Shown: piece by piece, positions 38,321-39,980 of the stretch
Layout: each line of letters begins with the position of its first letter
How positions within the stretch are numbered: the first letter of the stretch is position 1
Virus record (IMG/VR): IMGVR_UViG_3300019762_000074
Coordinates: 1-39,980 of that record
Reading direction: 5' to 3' (one strand)
Length of the DNA stretch: 39,980 nucleotides
From: a virus
Translations under genes and position numbers: made by a program
Notes under the pieces: generated by a model
Seen by the model: only the letters and a program-made list of their open reading frames with translations
Told to the model about the DNA's origin: nothing
Database searches by the model: none

Positions 38321-39220
38321 ATGAGGATTATAAAACCTATTACGATTACAGACAGTGTTGTTGTTTCTAATAATATTACACCATCAACGTTACCTGAGTG
38401 GAGTAGTGGAAACCCTTACACGCAAGGAGATACGGTTAAGATTGAGAGTGTTCATTCAGAGTACGAGTGCCTTATCAATAACACTAATCAGAATCCTTCA
38501 ACCAACCCTTTAGACCCTTCAGGGAACCCTTATTGGTTAAGGACAGGTTCTACTAACGACTGGAGGTTATTCGACACTAAGACAAGATCACCCAGTGTAA
38601 ACCCTTCTAATATCACATTAACCTTACAGAGTTCTTCATCTATCACTGGTGTTGCCTTAATTAACATCAAAGCTAGCACTCTAAACATTACTGTAGAGGC
38701 TGGTGGGCAGATTAAATATACAAAAGATGTGCAATTAAGGGAGTTAGTCTATACATATACTGACTGGTTCTTCTCGCCTATTGAAAGTATTACAACAGTT
38801 GTGAAGTTAGACCTTCCGTTATACACCAATGCTGAGATAACTATCACTGCTGACAGTAGTGCTGGTGATGTAGAGATTGGTGAGTTAGTTCTAGGTAGTG
38901 TGCAGACTATCGGTTGCGCTCAATACGGATCTTCTGTAGGTATTAATGATTACTCTACGAAAGAAGTGGATGACTTTGGAAACTTCATAATCGTTGAAAG
39001 GGGGTTTGCTGACAGGATTGAATACGATGTAGAGATTGAATCAACAGATACAAATAAAGTTAAGAAACTACTAGCTCAATATAGAGCTAAACCTTTAGTT
39101 TATGTAGGACACCCTGATAGACCTGAGCTAACAACCTATGGATACTACAGGCGATTTCAGGAAGTATTAAGAGACTTCTCAACAACTACGATGACTTTAG
39201 TTGTGGAAGAAATTATCTAA
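38321..39220 (+). CDS. Tail-tip protein with carbohydrate-binding-like N-terminus
   Basis: 299 residues. TLPEWSSGNPYTQGDTVKIESV, then YECLINNTNQNPSTNP, resembles a CBM5/12 (chitin-binding type 3) module, often found on phage tail proteins. The rest is beta-rich and ends with FQEVLRDFSTTTMTLVVEEI, like distal tail proteins. It probably sits at the tail tip after the tape measure. A small hairpin (TCTGACA/TGTCAGA, 38286-38303) precedes it. Confidence 0.75.
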   Translation: MRIIKPITITDSVVVSNNITPSTLPEWSSGNPYTQGDTVKIESVHSEYECLINNTNQNPSTNPLDPSGNPYWLRTGSTNDWRLFDTKTRSPSVNPSNITLTLQSSSSITGVALINIKASTLNITVEAGGQIKYTKDVQLRELVYTYTDWFFSPIESITTVVKLDLPLYTNAEITITADSSAGDVEIGELVLGSVQTIGCAQYGSSVGINDYSTKEVDDFGNFIIVERGFADRIEYDVEIESTDTNKVKKLLAQYRAKPLVYVGHPDRPELTTYGYYRRFQEVLRDFSTTTMTLVVEEII

Positions 39221-39229
39221 GGAGATACT

Positions 39230-39980
39230 ATGAGTATTGATCAAGTTATTACTGAATACACTGGTAACGTTCCTAATAGGGATGAACCAGAGACTTTTGA
39301 TGGAGATGTTGGCAACTATCTTACATATACTTCAACAACAGCCCCTCAGATCAACCAGTGGGCTACAGAAGCTAACGCATTGGCTGGTAGTATTAATAGC
39401 ACAGCAGGTGATGTAGAGACTGATAAGTTAACTGTGGAGGACTATAAAAACCAGACATTGGTTTATAGGAATGAAACAGAGATATTTAAAGACTCAGCAG
39501 AAACTGCTGCAGCAGCAGCTCAAGCAGGTGCAGGGTTGCCGACTGTCGGAAATGACGGTGACGTTTTAACGCTGATAGATAGCATGAATAATACAGTTGC
39601 GTTTAAACCACCATTGAAGGACAGATATTCAGACTTAATTGTTAGCAACTGGACTATCAGAACCTCTGTCGTTGATAATATTTGGAGCGCTATCTGCTGG
39701 TCAGCTGAACTGGGTCTATTTTGTGCTGTTGCGGTATCAGGCACAGGAAATCGAGTTATGACATCACCAGATGGGATTAACTGGACTATTCGAACCTCTG
39801 CTGCTGATAATAATTGGCGCTCTATCTGTTGGTCTGCTGAACTGGGTCTATTTTGTGCTGTTGCGGAATCAGGCACAGGAAATCGAGTTATGACATCACC
39901 AGATGGGATTAATTGGACTATTCGCACATCTGCTGCTGATAATGCTTGGAGCGCTATCTGCTGGTCAGCTGAACTGGGTC
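39230..39980 (+). CDS. Tail fibre/receptor-binding protein with propeller repeats (partial)
   Basis: An open frame starts at ATG 39230 (MSIDQVITEYTGNVPNRDEP), after GGAGATACT, and runs off the window after 250 codons. The N-terminal 120 residues include an Ala-rich stretch (SAETAAAAAQAGAG) seen in tail-fibre proteins. From residue 140 a 44-residue unit (NWTIRTSxxDNxWxxICWSA then ELGLFCAVAxSGTGNRVMTS and PDGI) repeats. The units resemble beta-propeller blades with the motif TSPDGINWT. Confidence 0.82.
   Translation, partial: MSIDQVITEYTGNVPNRDEPETFDGDVGNYLTYTSTTAPQINQWATEANALAGSINSTAGDVETDKLTVEDYKNQTLVYRNETEIFKDSAETAAAAAQAGAGLPTVGNDGDVLTLIDSMNNTVAFKPPLKDRYSDLIVSNWTIRTSVVDNIWSAICWSAELGLFCAVAVSGTGNRVMTSPDGINWTIRTSAADNNWRSICWSAELGLFCAVAESGTGNRVMTSPDGINWTIRTSAADNAWSAICWSAELG
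39647..39980 (+). repeat. 132-bp tandem repeats in tail fibre gene
   Basis: Units start at 39647, 39779 and 39911, the last cut by the window edge. Long stretches are identical between copies (for example from CTGAACTGGGTCTATTTTGT to TCACCAGATGGGATT), so the copies are recent or kept alike by recombination. Confidence 0.9.

Noticed and set aside
39520-39927. 135-codon leftward frame in the tail fibre
   Set aside because: Shadow of the tandem repeats in the rightward gene.

Overview
This window is part of the genome of a tailed double-stranded DNA phage with a long flexible tail (siphovirus). The evidence is an ordered head-to-tail gene set: terminase, DUF935-type portal, XkdF-like protease, lambda gpD-like decoration protein, lambda gpE-family capsid, connectors, tail terminator, tail tube, frameshifted tail chaperone, an 1883-residue tape measure and tail-tip genes. 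There is no sheath or baseplate gene. Shine-Dalgarno sites, sigma70-like TTGACA promoters and Gram-negative-type signal peptides suggest a proteobacterial, probably gammaproteobacterial, host. I cannot name the species.

Layout. (1) Positions 1-158 hold the probable end of a rightward gene and a strong terminator. (2) Positions 159-1629 hold no convincing gene but many copies of CTGTAAG and CTAGCAG/CTACCAG-like words. (3) Positions 1630-17784 are a dense leftward early/accessory region of about 45 small genes, most overlapping by 1-30 bases. Recognisable products are a Pif1/RecD-like helicase, a SLOG (YAcAr/DUF2493) protein, a macro-domain protein, flavin-dependent thymidylate synthase ThyX, an M15-type peptidase (likely endolysin), a KilA-N protein, a DUF4325 protein, a lipoprotein and several small membrane proteins. 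Several genes were translated by hand here: 3598-3837 (CTG start), 6681-6833, 9469-9597, 9805-9912, 9881-10033, and 16297-16473, which has an in-frame amber codon. Leftward promoters have the form TTGACA-N17/18-TAAGAT or TAACAT. (4) Positions 17785-18242 are the divergent control region. (5) From 18243 to the end, genes run rightward: a putative regulator, small genes, then packaging, head and tail genes.

The terminase large-subunit gene is interrupted by a compact group I intron (22610-22878). All core helices can be drawn, and splicing restores the nuclease motif III and a 527-residue protein. A -1 frameshift at A AAA AAG (32214-32220) makes the tail chaperone fusion. The XkdF-type protease domain appears divided between two overlapping frames.

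Regulation looks layered. Several promoters lie inside inverted repeats, so that readthrough RNA can form a hairpin while RNA from the promoter itself cannot. The case at 23004-23061 resembles the ribosome-site sequestration known from T4 gene e and I-TevI. Two rightward promoters (23619, 31700) fire directly into an intrinsic terminator. Five terminators punctuate the late region, which suggests antitermination or dosage control. A structured RNA candidate (20139-20288) sits just before the terminase genes. The last gene (39230 onward) runs off the window and carries 44-residue propeller-like tandem repeats.
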